A stretch of 64,000 nucleotides of DNA, from contig LGRX02027802.1 in the NCBI GenBank assembly GCA_001247695.2, positions 1 through 64,000 of the forward strand, in the 5' to 3' direction. Both the position numbers and the translations under genes were made by a program. The stretch comes from Cymbomonas tetramitiformis. Taxonomy: Eukaryota; Chlorophyta; Pyramimonadophyceae; Pyramimonadales; Pyramimonadaceae. The notes below the pieces were generated by a model. That model was not told where the DNA came from. It worked only from the letters and a program-made list of their open reading frames with translations, and did no database searches. The stretch's first letter is position 1. Each line of letters opens with the position of its first letter. This document shows positions 31,799-45,800 of the stretch, piece after piece.

Positions 31799-34660
31799 AT
31801 GTCGGAAGCACTCGAAGAAATCCAAGAAGTCTGGGCAAAACTTGAACTGGAACTTCATCCAAGCAAAACTGGCAACGTCCTCGGGGGAGTTAGAGATCGA
31901 CTGAATAATATGCTAATGAGGTTCGTAGCGACTATGTTCCTGTTCCTGAAACACAGTGAAATCGGTATTGGTAACCGCTTTTAATTCTATCAGGTACAGC
32001 GAAGACTTTGGAGGTGTAGTTCTTAGTTACAGCAACGAAAAATTGACGAGCACCAAGGTGATGCCTGCAATCTTCGTCCGCGTCGTGTGTTGATTCTTCT
32101 CCTGCACATGAAGTTGAACTGAGTCGCCTGCCAAGCCTTGCAAAGCGGAAGGTGTGACCCACGCTTGACTGGAAGAGTAATGATTGAATTCGCAGGGTGC
32201 TATTCTGGAGTCTCTGCCTTATGTTCACGTCCAAGCAACTGCTGTTTTACTCTTGTTCAGCCCCACGGTTGGGCAAACGTTAGGTGGGCGAACCTGTTCA
32301 CTCTCGCGCGATTTGCGCGCTGTCTTATGCGAGCCAGAACACGGGTGTCAAAAATTGAGGAACCACTCGAGCGGCGTGCCCAAAATTCGTCGTCCACACA
32401 GCTTTGTACTTGGCGGGGATGCTGTCAAAGATGTTGCCTACGACGTTTTAGCGGGGCTGTAGGGCTTGCTGAAGCTCGAGTATTGAGAGTATGCTCCGTA
32501 TGCGAGCCCTTCTTAATGAAAGCTTACGGAGAATTATGTTCTGCGATCTGGTTCCAAGGAACAAACTTCAAGTTCAATATGCCATAGCCTATCACTTTTG
32601 CTGCCGAATTCCTGTTGTCGAAAAGCCGGTAGAGAACGAAAGAATGATCTTTCCGGCGTCCTATTCCCAGAAGGCAAAGCGAGAGCTGCAAGTATATCGC
32701 GCAAAGCGACTCTTTAGTTTCTGTATGAACCTGATTCGTCTTCTTGAGCGTTTTCGCGCCTTTCTGACCAAAATGTATTTCGGGGCCCTTGCACAGAGGG
32801 CGTCGTTAATCAAGTTTGCGGCGATCACCTGGGACTGCTGGTCATGGGGGTATTCAATGCATCTATCGCGGTGACAGATACTGAGGACTCCTTTGAATTT
32901 GATGAGTCGGTACGACTGCACGAAACCCTATAGTAGCACTGGAGTCCGCATCACTCGAAACACCAACTGCAACGCTTTCGAGCCCTCTCGAAAGTGTGTC
33001 CCAAGTGTTGATGTTTTGACACTGCCATTTGGCACACGTCATCCTTCATCATCAGCGTTCACCTTTGCAAACAGGGTAAGCCCTGGTGAAACCTATCGCG
33101 TAGCCTAGAGCAAGATTTTCAGGGCGCACCAGCGATCCTCGATAGACTGACGCCATCCACGGGGATCCCGCCTGTTTTTTCTCACGCAACGACTCTCCAA
33201 TATCCAAAAACTCGGTTGTCCGGTATAGGAGCAATCATGGAGCGGCAAAGTGGATTATCGGCACAAGATTTCTGTCGGCACCAACGTAAAATTTCGCTTG
33301 AAAGGGTACCGCCCTTCGACTTTTCAAGCCTCGAAACTTCCGATATGCGGCCCTCAGCTGACGCCGTTTGTGATAATCGTTGTCGGCCCACCTGGCGCCA
33401 CACGATCAGTTTTACGTTTCCTGCACGGAAAGTCTTGCGCGTACATGTTTTTTTCCCGGGCAGCAGACAGACTGTCCAATCGCCTCGGCTGCCCAGGTTT
33501 GGTGATGCTCCTGAGTGCGGTGACGAGCCTCTCGCGGACGGCGATCCGTGGCCTTGGTAACAATCGAAGGGGAGCCGGTTGAGTGCAGAATGCAAGAGGC
33601 AAGCATAACTATGGGCACCATCGGCACACTTATAGGGGCTCTCGGTCACGCGGGAACGGGAAACGTGCAGCACATCGAAAAGGTCGTACCCGCAGCTTAC
33701 CCTAGCCCTGCGTTCGGTCCTCGTGTGGGACTCGACACGTGGACCTTGCAGACTTGACGGAATTTCCTACCACAGATGCGCAGGCCTGTTCGACCTGACA
33801 GCTGTGCTGTTCCCTGCGTTCTCAAGCTCTTGTCTCTTGTGGGACACGTGGCTTAGGTTGATCTATCCTCAGACCGTCAACAAAAGGTGCAAATGCAGGT
33901 TTGGTCAATCGCTGTAATCGTGCGGGTGGTCACCCTTGGAACATGATTGTTTCCGGCTCCTCTTAGATTGCAGATAAACCTCGGAAGATAATTTTCGTCC
34001 ACTGCTCTCGAAGTGTACGTTGCTTTCGGAACAAAGTTTTGGCCGGTCGCTGTGCAAGTACCGGTTACCCCTTGGAGCAGGGTGAAGGGTTTCTGTGCAT
34101 GCTCTACCTTCATGCACTGCAAGGTGGAATAATGAATGGTTTTGCTGATGCTGACTTCCTCTGATTTCAGCTCAGTGCATTTGGGGATAGCATGTGCAGT
34201 GGCAAATATTTCAGCTGCAGTTCATGTTTAGAGCTGAGATATTGTTTGTCGTGTTCCTGATCATTCGCACTGAGGAACCCTGATGCACTGAGGAACCCTT
34301 GATGTATGATATTTACTGATCATGCGCACTGAGGAACCCTTGATGTATGATATTTACTGATCATGCGCACTGAGGAACCCTTGATGCATGATATTTACTG
34401 ATCATGCGCACTGATGAACCCTTGATATATGATATTTACAGGATTCTGAAAGAAAGAAACGGTTGAAAAAAGAGAAAGCATCGAAAAAGGATTCTAAGAA
34501 GGACAAATCATCCAAAAAGGAGTCCAAAAAGGAGTCTAAAAAGGAGTCCAAAAAGGAGAGAGGCGAGAAGCGAGCGCGAGACCAAGCTGATATGCCCAAC
34601 GGTACCCCCGACACTGAGGTAGTGAAAAAGAAGAGGAAGAAAGCGGAGAAAGGCAAGTAG
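31799..34660 (+). CDS. RPA43: DNA-directed RNA polymerase I subunit RPA43
   Basis: Exons: 31799-31920, 31994-32057, 32196-32283, 32797-32909, 33232-33305, 33589-33682 and 34442-34660. All junctions are GT-AG, all phases agree, and the total is 258 codons including TAG. Exons 1-2 give the Rpb7-N-like domain (L-E-L-H-P-S-K ... R-D-R-L-N-N-M-L-M-R-Y-S ... G-G-V-V-L-S-Y). Exons 3-6 give the S1/OB-type domain (F-S-P-T-V-G-Q-T-L; G-V-V-N-Q-V-C-G-D-H-L-G-L-L-V; F-N-A-S-I; V-G-T-N-V-K-F). The last exon encodes a Lys-rich tail with K-K-E-S repeats, probably nucleolar targeting. RPA43 forms the Pol I stalk (with A14 in yeast) and contacts initiation factor RRN3. Exon 5 could begin at 33229 instead (acceptor TATAG), adding one codon. 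A minisatellite abuts the last acceptor. Confidence 0.9.
34267..34441. repeat. 41-bp intronic minisatellite ending at the last RPA43 splice acceptor
   Basis: Units containing GCACTGAGGAACCC start at 34267, 34285 (short), 34326, 34367 and 34409. Each ends in TGATATTTAC; the last copy reads TGATATTTACAG, and this AG is the acceptor of the final exon. The earlier copies read TGATATTTACTG. Confidence 0.9.
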
Positions 34661-36852
34661 TCCATAAGCACCAAAGCTAGCTCAGTGCACTCAAAAGACT
34701 GGTATACAAAAACAAAAAAACAAGAGAAAGCCCGACAATGTCCTGTCGGGATATTGGAGACAACGCCAGTACACTTCTCTTTTGCTTGTGCACGACGCTG
34801 GAAAGACTATATGTCCAACAGGGAGTTTCGCGGAACACACTCAATACTTGCCGCACAACATGTGTCACCCCTTGTTTCTGCTGCCAAAAGATACACCCTG
34901 GGGTATGTATTAATGTGGACCTATCGTGAATAAGAAGTAGTCCCGGTTTATTGCTATACACCACATGAATGTCAATGTCTCCCACTGTTCATGCTAAAGC
35001 AAATGATGGCCAGCAATGGAGCACATGAGCGGGAAGCTCGTACAAATAAATTATTTTCTCATAACTCACGTTTGAAACACCTCATGTCATGTTTCGTTTC
35101 ATACTCATATGGGGGGGGAGGGGGGGGGGTTGCCGAGAACGGGAGCGGGAATTCCGTTGAGAATTATTTACAACAAAAAAGAAATCTCATATCTCAGCTC
35201 AGGTTTCATTTCACACGGGAGGGGGAGGGGGGAGGGTACTGAGAACGGGAAGGGGAATTCTGTATAGAACACATAGAATGTGAATTCCCGACGGGAATTA
35301 CTTAAATGATTTAGAGGATTTTTTTAGGGTATTCTGCAGTAAGTTTTTTTAACTAAGATTATTAGATTTTAAACAATTTCTCCAGGGTACCCTATATAGT
35401 CACCTCATATCTATAGTGCCAAATTAAATGTCAATTAACGTGCATTTTTTAATCAACCATTTTTAATGATGACGGGAACACGCAAAATTTCCGGTAGTCT
35501 CGCTTTACGTGGTGACGGGAACACGCAAAATTCCCGTTTGGCTCTTGAGTATGGCATTCCCATCGCGGGAATTTCCGGTTTCTCGGGAAAATCCCGGCGG
35601 GAATATCCATTAATGGGAGCTTCGAAAGGCCTTTCGAAAGTCGGAGCTTCCGAAACCCCAACAGAGTTCCCAAGTCAGCTGATGCGAATGCGGATGGGCT
35701 CAATCAAGAGCTAAAAAAATAGCTGGCAGCCGAGGAATGTGCATATGCAAACTACGACAGTTTGACAGTCTGTTTTCCTACTGTATATTCTAAGCAAAGA
35801 CAGCATGGGGCATGTGCTCAGCAGGAAGCTTAAAGCGTAAAATGTTGTTCTTGCTGCGCTGAGAGCTGGAAGCCACTGCGGGCGCGTTTCCAAATTTTCA
35901 CTGTGCCAACAAGCGTTCGATTGATATTTGACGGTCTGGCGCACAGTTGGGACGAATTGGTGACGTAGAGGTGTGGTCTTGATGTTCATTCACCCTCGCG
36001 CCTCGCCTCCTCGCCGGTTGTGAGTATCGTGTTCGGTTCAACAATGTGACGGAAAACGTATTTTCCAATCATCCAGGGAAAATGCATTCCTCGTTACCGG
36101 TAGCCCACAATGTATTCCTCGATAAATATTTTCCTAGGTGAATTCGACTTCTCCTATACGCGCAGCCTGAATCCCCTATGTAAAAACTTCCTCCTTCTTG
36201 TGTTACCATAGCCAGAAAATAGGATTTTTAGCAGCATGGTCGAGTCCGCTTGGCGGGGCAAATCATCCTGTGGCACTCGTGCATGTTATGTTACTGTATT
36301 TCCTCTCCGACATATTTGAACGTGTAGACCAGATGCTCGCGCCAAGTAGAAAGGGCGTCATCAATATTACCCAAGGGATGGCAACTGACGTGTATGCCCA
36401 CCTTCACGAACTCGCTAGGGGGAGATCAGTCTCGGCCGCTCCACTCCCACCCCCTACATTGTGGGCAGAAAGTATCCGCACGGATGTCTAGGGGTAGCAA
36501 GCATGCCAATTGGATCTGAATGCGATGCAACTTTATGTTTAAGAATTTTCTTATTCTTATTGCACACTCTGGGAATTATTACAAGGGTAAGCATGAAACA
36601 TTGGTTGCTCTCTGTGTCCAAAATATGTGATACCCTCCAACAATCTTTGAGAGGGGGAAATTAACATTCGTATATTGAAGCATGATACCAATGCATCACA
36701 TCATGCTATGGTGATAATGTACCTTTACAGGCCGGCACTGCTGAGTGTAATCAACGGATCGGGCTACTGAAAATTCCAGCGAGCTCTCGCACATGCGAAA
36801 TCGTACAGAATATAGTCTGGAGTGTCATGCTTTCTGACAAAGCAAGCGGCAT
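34661..36852. other. Convergent intergenic region; G-rich duplication and GGGAATTCC-type words
   Basis: It lies between the 3' ends of RPA43 (plus) and myosin (minus). Two imperfect copies of a ~70-bp block with long G runs lie at about 35,090-35,165 and 35,200-35,270; they include GAGAACGGGA. Further right (35,280-35,620) are many CGGGAA/TTCCCG words, a duplicated GACGGGAACACGCAAAATTT and a TTTCGAAAGGCCTTTCGAAA palindrome, suggesting a decayed foldback. A 97-codon frame at 36,198-36,491 is unsupported. Confidence 0.5.
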
Positions 36853-39800
36853 TAATTGATCATAACCTTATTTTGACTTGATCGCTCCAAACAGCGAAAA
36901 CGTCTTCTTCTTCTTCTTTTCCGCTTGTTCGCCTTCCGCTGCGTCTCCCTGTATAGCCCATGATATCTACTCAGCAAAAAATGTATTCACCACGCATCAT
37001 ATACCAACATAGTGTATACTCAACCACACATGCTGGCAGCCATTGGGCATTGAGACAATCATGCCATATCGACTCCAGACAAAAACCAAGCACATAAACA
37101 TAATTGGCGCTCAGCACTGTTGCTTTTGAAGAATCCACTATAACCTTGACATACCTTGGCAGCCGCCTTGGCAGCCGCTTTGGCCTCTGCTTTCTCTCGA
37201 GCTACACGCTCAGCCTCAGCCTGTATTGATACCCCTCCCATGCATCATGCTCTTACAGCTCATTTCATTTCAAAACCTAAAAAACCAGCAACGAGCTCTA
37301 GGAAAACAGTGAGATTCAGCAATGGAGACTTGCATCTGTACGAGCAGTTTCAAAAAGTTGCTACCTTTTCTGCTGCTTTCTTTGCAGCTTTTTCTGCAGC
37401 TGCCTTCTCAAGTGCTGCCTGCATACCAAAGCCATGCTGAGAAGTCTCTTGTTTTTGCAGAAACCAAGGGACAGGACAGAAAGTGAATGGGTGGAACACG
37501 GAAGCCACCCGTGAACCCATTTGAGATTTCAACCTCTCAGCCTGGGAAAGCGTTACTACCATAAGCAGCAAACGCGGTGTCAGCTAACACTATATCACCA
37601 TGACGCCACCACGTCGTGGAAACACGGATGCATATGCATGTGATCACCACCAGCGGCCTGCCTAGATTCCTTGGAGCGCAAGACACAGGAATGGTTTATT
37701 GTGATGCGACGAGCCAGAACAAAAGTCAATCCTGAAAGAATGGGCGCACCTTTGCCGCCTGCTTCTCCGCAGCCTTGCGCTCCTCCTTGGTCATCTCCTT
37801 GGCTGGTACGGGCGGTGAAGGGACGGCTGGAGCCGCATCTGGAGTGGCTTCGTAGCCTGGTTGTTGAGATGACCCAGGTGCCGGCCCGGTTTTCTCCAGC
37901 TGCTTAAGCAAAATCTTTGTATCCCTGCATGCAGCACACGTTGCACACATCTTCAGCTAAAAATCTCTGCATCTGATAGGTCCCATTGGCAGTGCTGAAC
38001 GTGCGGCATCCTGTACCGGTGTAATATCATTCATTTAAAGTTTGGCCAATGGCACAGCATGCTTCGGCACTTTAGTTCTTCACGGCTCTGCACCGATATA
38101 ACTAAGTCACGGATGGATATATGCCAGAGTCCTACACAGGGTCGGATCCGCAATCATCACCCTCACCAGTGAGGATGTCATGAACTGTGCTGCACGCGTG
38201 GCCGGGTGTGATCCGCACCTGAGCCGGTTCTTGAACTCTTTCTTCCATGAGTCAAATCTGGTTTTGAGATTTTTGAGCTCATATTCGGGGTCCATCTCTG
38301 CCTTGGCGCGGCCATCCTTCACTTCCACCACAAAGTCGCAGTCATCATCAAACACCCGTGCTCGGTGGTCAAACTCTGCTAACAGATTTGTCACCACCCG
38401 ATTTCCGGGACCATTGCTCTTCCTGCGTGCATATTCCACAGAGCACGCCCCAGGCCGTACCCTCGTCAGACGTTGCATCACCAAAAAGCCATCTATACGC
38501 ACGCCACCACACCTCGGCCTTTACCCGAGGTTTTAACGACGAAACCTCCTCTGTACTGTACTGTCGTTTTGTCTGTACTGTACTGTCTCTGTACCGCGTT
38601 CGTGACAACATGTCAATTTCCGCGTCTCTGGTTGGAGGTCCACCGTTTTTGGTCGACGACAGTACAGTACAGACAAAAAGGACGACAGTATAGAAGCAGA
38701 GTCGTGGATGTCGCCAAAATGACATTTCTCAGAATTAAGTATGGGGCAGTACAGCCGACAGTACAGACGACAGTACAGACGACAGTACAGACGACACCGA
38801 CAGTACAGACTACAGTACATACGACAGTACAGAAATATCGAAGCGCGGACACTCACGATACTCTCACGATGGCTCGATTCTGTCGTTTATACCGCGGATA
38901 ATTAAACGGATAATTTTATCGCGCGTTTGCACGCTATTTTAAGAAATAATGAGCTATTTTTAGGGGGTTCTTCGTAATAAAAAGGCGCATGGATACGGAC
39001 AATGAATATATTGTGGATATATATATTTATATTCAAAATTCTTGGTGTCCCCACGATGTCACCCTTGTTTCGCCGAAATATGTATGAAATCGATGTCTTT
39101 AAATATACAATTTGTGATGAAAATCGGTGCAGTACAGCCCATCGAACCGTGCAGTACAGTACAGAGACGGTATTTCGCTTAAACCTCCGGGCTGTACTGT
39201 ACTGTCGCGCGACTGCCACGTCGGCACAGAATTCCCCAAAATCGACAGTACAGTACAGAAAACCGACAGTACAGTACAGAGGAGGTTTCGTCGCTGAAAC
39301 ACCGGGTTAGATCACAACAAGGTTCAAGCAGGTGTGGGTATGTACCCGGCCATGCCGTTACTGCTGGGGCGGCCGTCATCGCGCTCGTCCGATACAGCGG
39401 AGCCCAACTCGCTGTCCATCTGGCTCCCAGCCTCACTGTCCACAACTCCCTCCGCATCGCCTCTCATGCTTTGTTGGACCAAAAGACTCCCTTTGCATCC
39501 AGAACTCACCGCAAACCCAGCTGCGCTCAACTGCTGGCAAGCGCACAAGCCCATAACACTAGCGCAGCTGGCGCGTGGAGTTGCAGAAGGCTTCAGCTTC
39601 AGGGACGAGAGCATAGGAGGCGCCTAGCACCTCGGGGGGGCAGCTGGCGATGACATTGGACGCTTGAGGGGCTGTATCGCATGAAAGGTCGGAGCCATGC
39701 CCCCGCTATTGGCAGGTGGGGCCTGCCCCATCGCTGCAGCCTTCGCCGTCTGAATTATGGGCAGCAGTGCCTCCATTTGCTCCCCCCATGCAGTCTCCTG

Positions 39801-42800
39801 CTCTATCAGCCGCTCCATGCACTCCCGCGCCGTTGCCTGCTCTGCCTCCAGTTGCTGCAACAGCCCATCCTCATTGCCACCATGGCCACCTGCCACCATG
39901 CACTCCTCCAACCAGGCCCACGAGTCGGAGGCGTAATCCAAAAGCACATCATCGCAAAGGGCAAGGTGAACTGAGAGCGCAGTCGACCACGATGGTTTGA
40001 CGCTTCGCCCCGAAGCCCGGCAGAAACTACAGCAAAGCATGCACGGATGGACACGCATGGAGACTAAAATCCACTGGTGGCAAATCAGAGGGGGCAACCT
40101 GGGAGAGCCTCTGATTGGCCAGATTGCACCCTCGGAGCGAACAATGAAAACAAAAAACTTCTCGACACCAAAGGCGATCCAATGTGGCGTACCCACTCAT
40201 TAATCCTATAAAGCTGAGATGCAATGGGTTTATACGGGCTACATCGCGAGCGCCACTGGTGCACCCCATCCCTGGCTGCCGAGGGCTCGCACCTCCGCCA
40301 CCACCATTTGCCAGCCGCGCCTCGGCTCTTTGCCGAGCAGCCTGGGCCGCACAAACCCCACAGGCCGGAGGCTTCGAATCATTTAGCACGCATCTCACCT
40401 CACCTCACCTCGATGATGGCACGCGCGACTGCCACAGCGTATTAGAGAGTTTCCCGCAGAATTCGGCAGCCAATTCTTTCGCTAGTCCGACGTGGCCCAT
40501 AAAATCCGTGTGTGTCGCGATAGTCCGATTTCACTGGTTCAGTTCGTGAACACTTACACTAATGTAATTTTGGTTGGGAGTAAACGGAATATTCAACGGG
40601 TACAGTCAGCTGAGCGAATTGAGTCGCTGCCGAATTGAGTTTTCATTTCGTTCGAATTTGGCCATTCTTGAACGAATTCGAGCGAATTCGAACGAGCGAA
40701 TTGAGCAAATCGGCAGCCGATCCGACGTGGACCGACGTGTCCCTGGAAAATGCGGCATCTTCTGACGTCGGACTAGCGAAAGAATTAGCTGCCGAAATTT
40801 GCGGGAAACTCACTATTGCCACGGAGCGCCACCTAGCTATTCAGATTGCATGGCTTTTCCAGAGAGCGGTCTGAAAGAAGAATAAAAAAGGAGAGCCAGG
40901 CTCTTTCAACAAGAAGCCACACAACCTGGAAAGGTCGCCTTCTTTCTTTCTTTCTGGTCTGTAAAGTCATCCTGATGTGAAGGAACTGCTGCTCAAGGGA
41001 AGCCATGCGGGTGACTGAACTGCGCCGTAGGTCATGACTTCAAAACATCCATGCTAAATGTTTGAAGTCGATCAGTGAAAGTAGCAAATGACGAATAGGA
41101 TGAATTGGGGGCGCGATGTTGGGACACGGATTGCGCGGGTGGAGCGTGCGGCACCTGCTCCTGGGCGAGCCGCTTCTTCAGCTCCTCTACCTGTGCTTGC
41201 AGGGATGACGAGCCTGGGCCGTCATCCTGGGGTCCGCGCGATGTCGCAGCTGCCACGGCAGCGCGAGCGTCCGCCACACCCGCCTTCTGCGCCTTGCGCT
41301 GCGCCATTGCTTGCTCCTGCCTCTCCATTTCCTCCTCTTGCATCCGGATCTTCTCCAGCGTCGCCCACTTCCTCCGCAGGCACCAGCGCCTCACAGCCAT
41401 CTGCACGAGCATCGTCGCCCGCTTCGTTGCCGTGAAGTCCTTGCGCGCGCAGCTCATCTTGTAGATCGCCTGGGAAATGATAATCGCGTGCCACTGGCGC
41501 TTGATCTCTGCGTACTCCCTCCTGGCCACGGAGCCGCGTCGCATGCTCTGCAATATGCCACCCAACTCCCACACCGGATCTCACACCTCCACCAATCAAG
41601 CTGCATTGCCAAAAATGTTGCAACAACACTGCATCGAGGGGTCGTAAATGAGCAATACACACGGAGGAAGAATGCCGACACCTGAGCACGGACACAGGCT
41701 GCTCGCTTCCTCAAATATTTAATTCTCGCTATCCAACAGCGGAATTCCGTCTGCGCATAACCGACCCAAAACCGTCTTCACGCGCACTCGTTTGAGCACT
41801 CGGCGAACGAGTGAGATGAGAATGGGAAAGTGGGAAAGTGGGACCGTGCAGCACCCACTGTACCAAATATATCATCCCACAGAGAATCGGCCTGGCTGTA
41901 AAGTGTAGCACGCGCTTTATTCAAGGGAACGGTGATGTCGCTGCCAACAGTACTGCTCGCATATTTATGCACATGGACAGAAATATGCAAGGACGGCCTC
42001 AAGGGCCATTAACCGTCACAACTAGCAAAGATACGGCACACGCACAGTGTTTCATGGCCCACATCTGTGTAAACCACGGCACGAGCCGCGCAAGTGGTTT
42101 GCGGGCCGATCTTGCGCTTTTCGGGCCGTCATGTCCCTGGCAAGAGGAAGCCAGCAGGAACTCAGGGGCGAGACACGGTTGCAGTGCACGTGACACCATT
42201 GTGTCCCTTTGTTGTCCTGGGTTCCCCGATGTCGAAGCCGGAGTGCGGTCAGGAGGGGCGCCCCCCGGGAGCTCGCATCATGTGCACGCAAGTATCGCCA
42301 GCGTGAATGAACCAAATCAAGGGCAGGCACCGAAGTGCTCCCCACCAAAACCAAGGCACGATACGTCGTGTGGACGCCCTGCCTTTCCTCGCAGCAAATA
42401 CACGGGGGGACGCAAATACATATGGGAAAGGCCTTAGGCCACGTTCAGGTGAACACGCAGCGATACTCCAGCTACCCATTCAGTGATTTGTGTGGAAGGC
42501 ATTGATACTCGGCGCATTGTGCATCCCTATCAAGATCTCCTGGACAGTGGAAGTTACTTGGATGTGGACTCTCCCGAACGCGGGACCACATTGGCGTGCA
42601 CACACATTCGACGCCGTCAGAACAGCAGAGCGCTGACGGGCACCTAAGCAGCCCCAGATCTGATTTAGAGCAAGAAGGGGGAAAAAGATGTCGAGGTAAA
42701 CGGAGGATAGCACGAACCTGGATGCACAATGCAGAGTTGATGGTGCGCGAGCGGAGATCCTCCATCTGACCGATCTGCCCAGCGCGCATGAACAGCTTGC

Positions 42801-45800
42801 TCTTGCCGACTTGGAACATGCTATCTTCAATGCGAAAGTGCCGCAGGATCGTCTTACATCCCTGGATAGCATCCGAGCCCTTCGGATGCACCTCGGGTGG
42901 CAGCAGGAAGGAGTACCGATCCACAAAAATTGGGTGCTCGTATCTCGTTGGGTAGCCCATGCGTGAGATGCGCACCACCTGCTCGAAACATGCCGTCCCC
43001 CCCAAAACGCACGCCCTGACCATATGTAACGGCACATGGAGCACCGCGCGCACTGCTCTTGCCGATGCGGCCCGGTGGAGTCCAGCGGATATCCTCTCAG
43101 CACTGGAGTCAACTTTTCCTTTATTACTACCCGCACCAAACAATGCACCAGGAAGGGCAAGCCGGGAAGTTGCATCAGCACAGGTAGCCAGAGAGAGAGA
43201 GTGGGGATGACGCAGAACGATGCTGAAGGCTCGAGCGAGGGAGCGAGCTGCACTGCCAAGTTCCCTCGGCAGAGCAAGTGATGCACACATGCAAAAAGAA
43301 AGGTTTCGGGGGATCAGTATAAATAACCGGTGCGCACCTCGAGCACCCCGCAGCATCTCAGCTGATTCAAGATGAGCGTTGGGTCGAACAGGTCGGGCTG
43401 CAGCTTCGAGTTGGGCTTTATGCAGCGGATGAAGTGCGGCGCAGTCGCGTTGAGCCGTTTCACCAGCATCTGCAGCTGCCCCTTGAACCTCGATGCAACA
43501 CTCTTCTGTGAGCTCTTCTTGGGCCCGGAGCTGTCCTTCGGGGCGGTCTGCTCCTGGATTAGCTCTGCAAAAGCCTTCACTAGCTCATCTGTAGAGGAGT
43601 TCATCAGATTGAGCAGGTCCGGCACCAGCATGTCCTTGTTTTTCTCCAAGAACTTATTTGTGTCGTAGTTTACAGAGCCTACGTGAGCGCCCAGTCCGTC
43701 TTCAGTACAACACTGGCTGATGCATTTCAAGGGACAGGATCCCCCAGGGGCAACACTCGCGGCCGCACCACAAATATACGACACGAAGTCACTACCATCT
43801 GCAATAAAGCTCCGTCCGACTACCTTAAACACCTGTTGATGCACACAGCTTGGGCACTGCGTAATACCAGTGCTGCATAATTTTGCTTGCACAATAACGT
43901 CAGAGCTGTGCAGCTGCTCGCTTGTGCTTGCAGGTTGGGAAGCTGCTGACTGCTTGCACAAATATCCAACCATTTCCGAGTGTAAAGCTGCGGATATCGT
44001 CCCAAGACAAAGCGGAGGGAAGCTGTTCCACAGGAGAGGGGGGTTTGTCACCGTGATGCGTATTACCTGCATAGTGATTAATGTGGAAGACCCCAGGTTT
44101 TTTGGGATCACGTCGGTAGCGCGGGTTGCTCTCGAGTCCTGTGGCAAGCTGGTCGGCAAATGTAGCATCCGTGGCTTTGGGCATGATGCACTGCTCGTCC
44201 AGCAGAGACAGTAGGCCCCTTGGTCGTGCCTCCAGAAGATCAAGGCAGATCTGTCGACGCCAGCACCGCAGCGCCTCACACTGCTGTGTGAGCTGAAGTG
44301 CGCAACTAGCATCAGGCAAATCTCAAAACCTGTTTTCCAACTGGCAGTAGACACCCCTTCGGAAGCTATCACCCCTTACGCGCAGTGCTGTGTTGGAGGC
44401 AACTACAACTAGGCATGTGCAAGTGAGCAGGACCACTAACAGGTCCGTGTTCCTTATGACAAGGTAACGTGGTCAACTGGGATGACTCTCTTGAGTGTTC
44501 GAGACGAAAACAAAGCACACCAAAGTCATATCAGTCCTTGCGACCGGAAGGTACCTGATTGTCTTCGAACTCGACTTGCGTCCAGTCGATGCCCTCGGCC
44601 GTATATTCATCTTGCTCCAGCTTGAACAAGTGCTGATTAAACAGTTGCTGGAGCCGCTCATTGGCATAGTTGATGCACAGCTGCTCGAACGAGTTATTTT
44701 GAAAGCACTCGAAGCCATAAATATCCAAGATGCTGATAGTGCACTTGGCGGGTCGTCTTCCGTCGGACAGCGAGGTGTTTACGCGGGCTACGAGCCAGTC
44801 AAACAAAGCACTATACAACGCTTTTGCCAAAGCGTCCCTTCCATCCATTGCCTGAACTCCACTCCGGCCCAAACCAAGTCATCTCAATATCATACTTTCC
44901 AGCAAATCAGGGCAAACGGCGCTGCCGGAGAGGCCGCCCTCGTCACCCCTCAGAAAATCTCCCTGGAGCTTAAACAAATATAGCTTGCTGCACACAGCGC
45001 GTGCGATGCGAGCAGCCATCGCTGCAAAGCATCGCGCTCAAGGAAGTCGAACTGATCCCTTTCGGTTGACCGTGTGGGGCCAGTCACGAACCTGCGAGTA
45101 GTTCAGAGGCTTAAGAATTGTGTCCCGCCCGGTCACCAGATTACGCTGGGTGAGCGCAAAGTCCAGGTCCGAAATTTTCACTCCTAGAAGCCTGGCCGCA
45201 GTTTCTAAGGCCTCTCCCGCCTCTACTTTGGTGGCATCCCCCTTGCTGAAGGTGATATTACCAAGCCATAAGATGGCCGCCACGGTGTTGAACACCTGTC
45301 ATCGTTTCAGCAGAATCCACTTACCCACGCGTCACAGGTCCAAGGGTACCATTGTTTGCTGCAAGTGCAAGAAAAATGAAGGAGTGATCAAGTCCAGCTT
45401 CCGGCATCTGGGCCTTATCCAGTTTGGCACGTCCTGAAAGGTCGGCAACTCGGAGACACAGGAGACCACGGGTCGTATGTGAAGCGCCCTTCCGATACGG
45501 TATTCAGGAACGACAAGCAGTGGAAAAGTTAAGAGCGCTGAAGGGCGTGGGTTCTTCGAGGCAGACAAAAACAACGTTTGAAGCTGAGCTGCTAGGATAA
45601 AAACGCGCAGGCCACGCACTTGCTTCTGTGCCGTTTCTTCGATTCCGATTTGCGTCATGGCTTGCCGCAACTCGAGGTAATCTTTCCCATCGTCCACCCC
45701 ACGAATCTCGACTGCTTCCCCTTGAGCAAGATACTTATAAAAACCAGGCTCCTCCAGCTTCATCTCGCTTCGGTCTTCGGGCGAAGCGCCGCAGCACAGC

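Noticed and set aside
35100..35240. G-quadruplex regulatory region
   Set aside because: The G runs are part of an imperfect duplication in convergent intergenic DNA; sequence alone does not support a regulatory role.
36198..36491. 97-codon plus-strand frame between RPA43 and myosin
   Set aside because: Partly protein-like, but no splice partner, no recognised motif and no second line of evidence.
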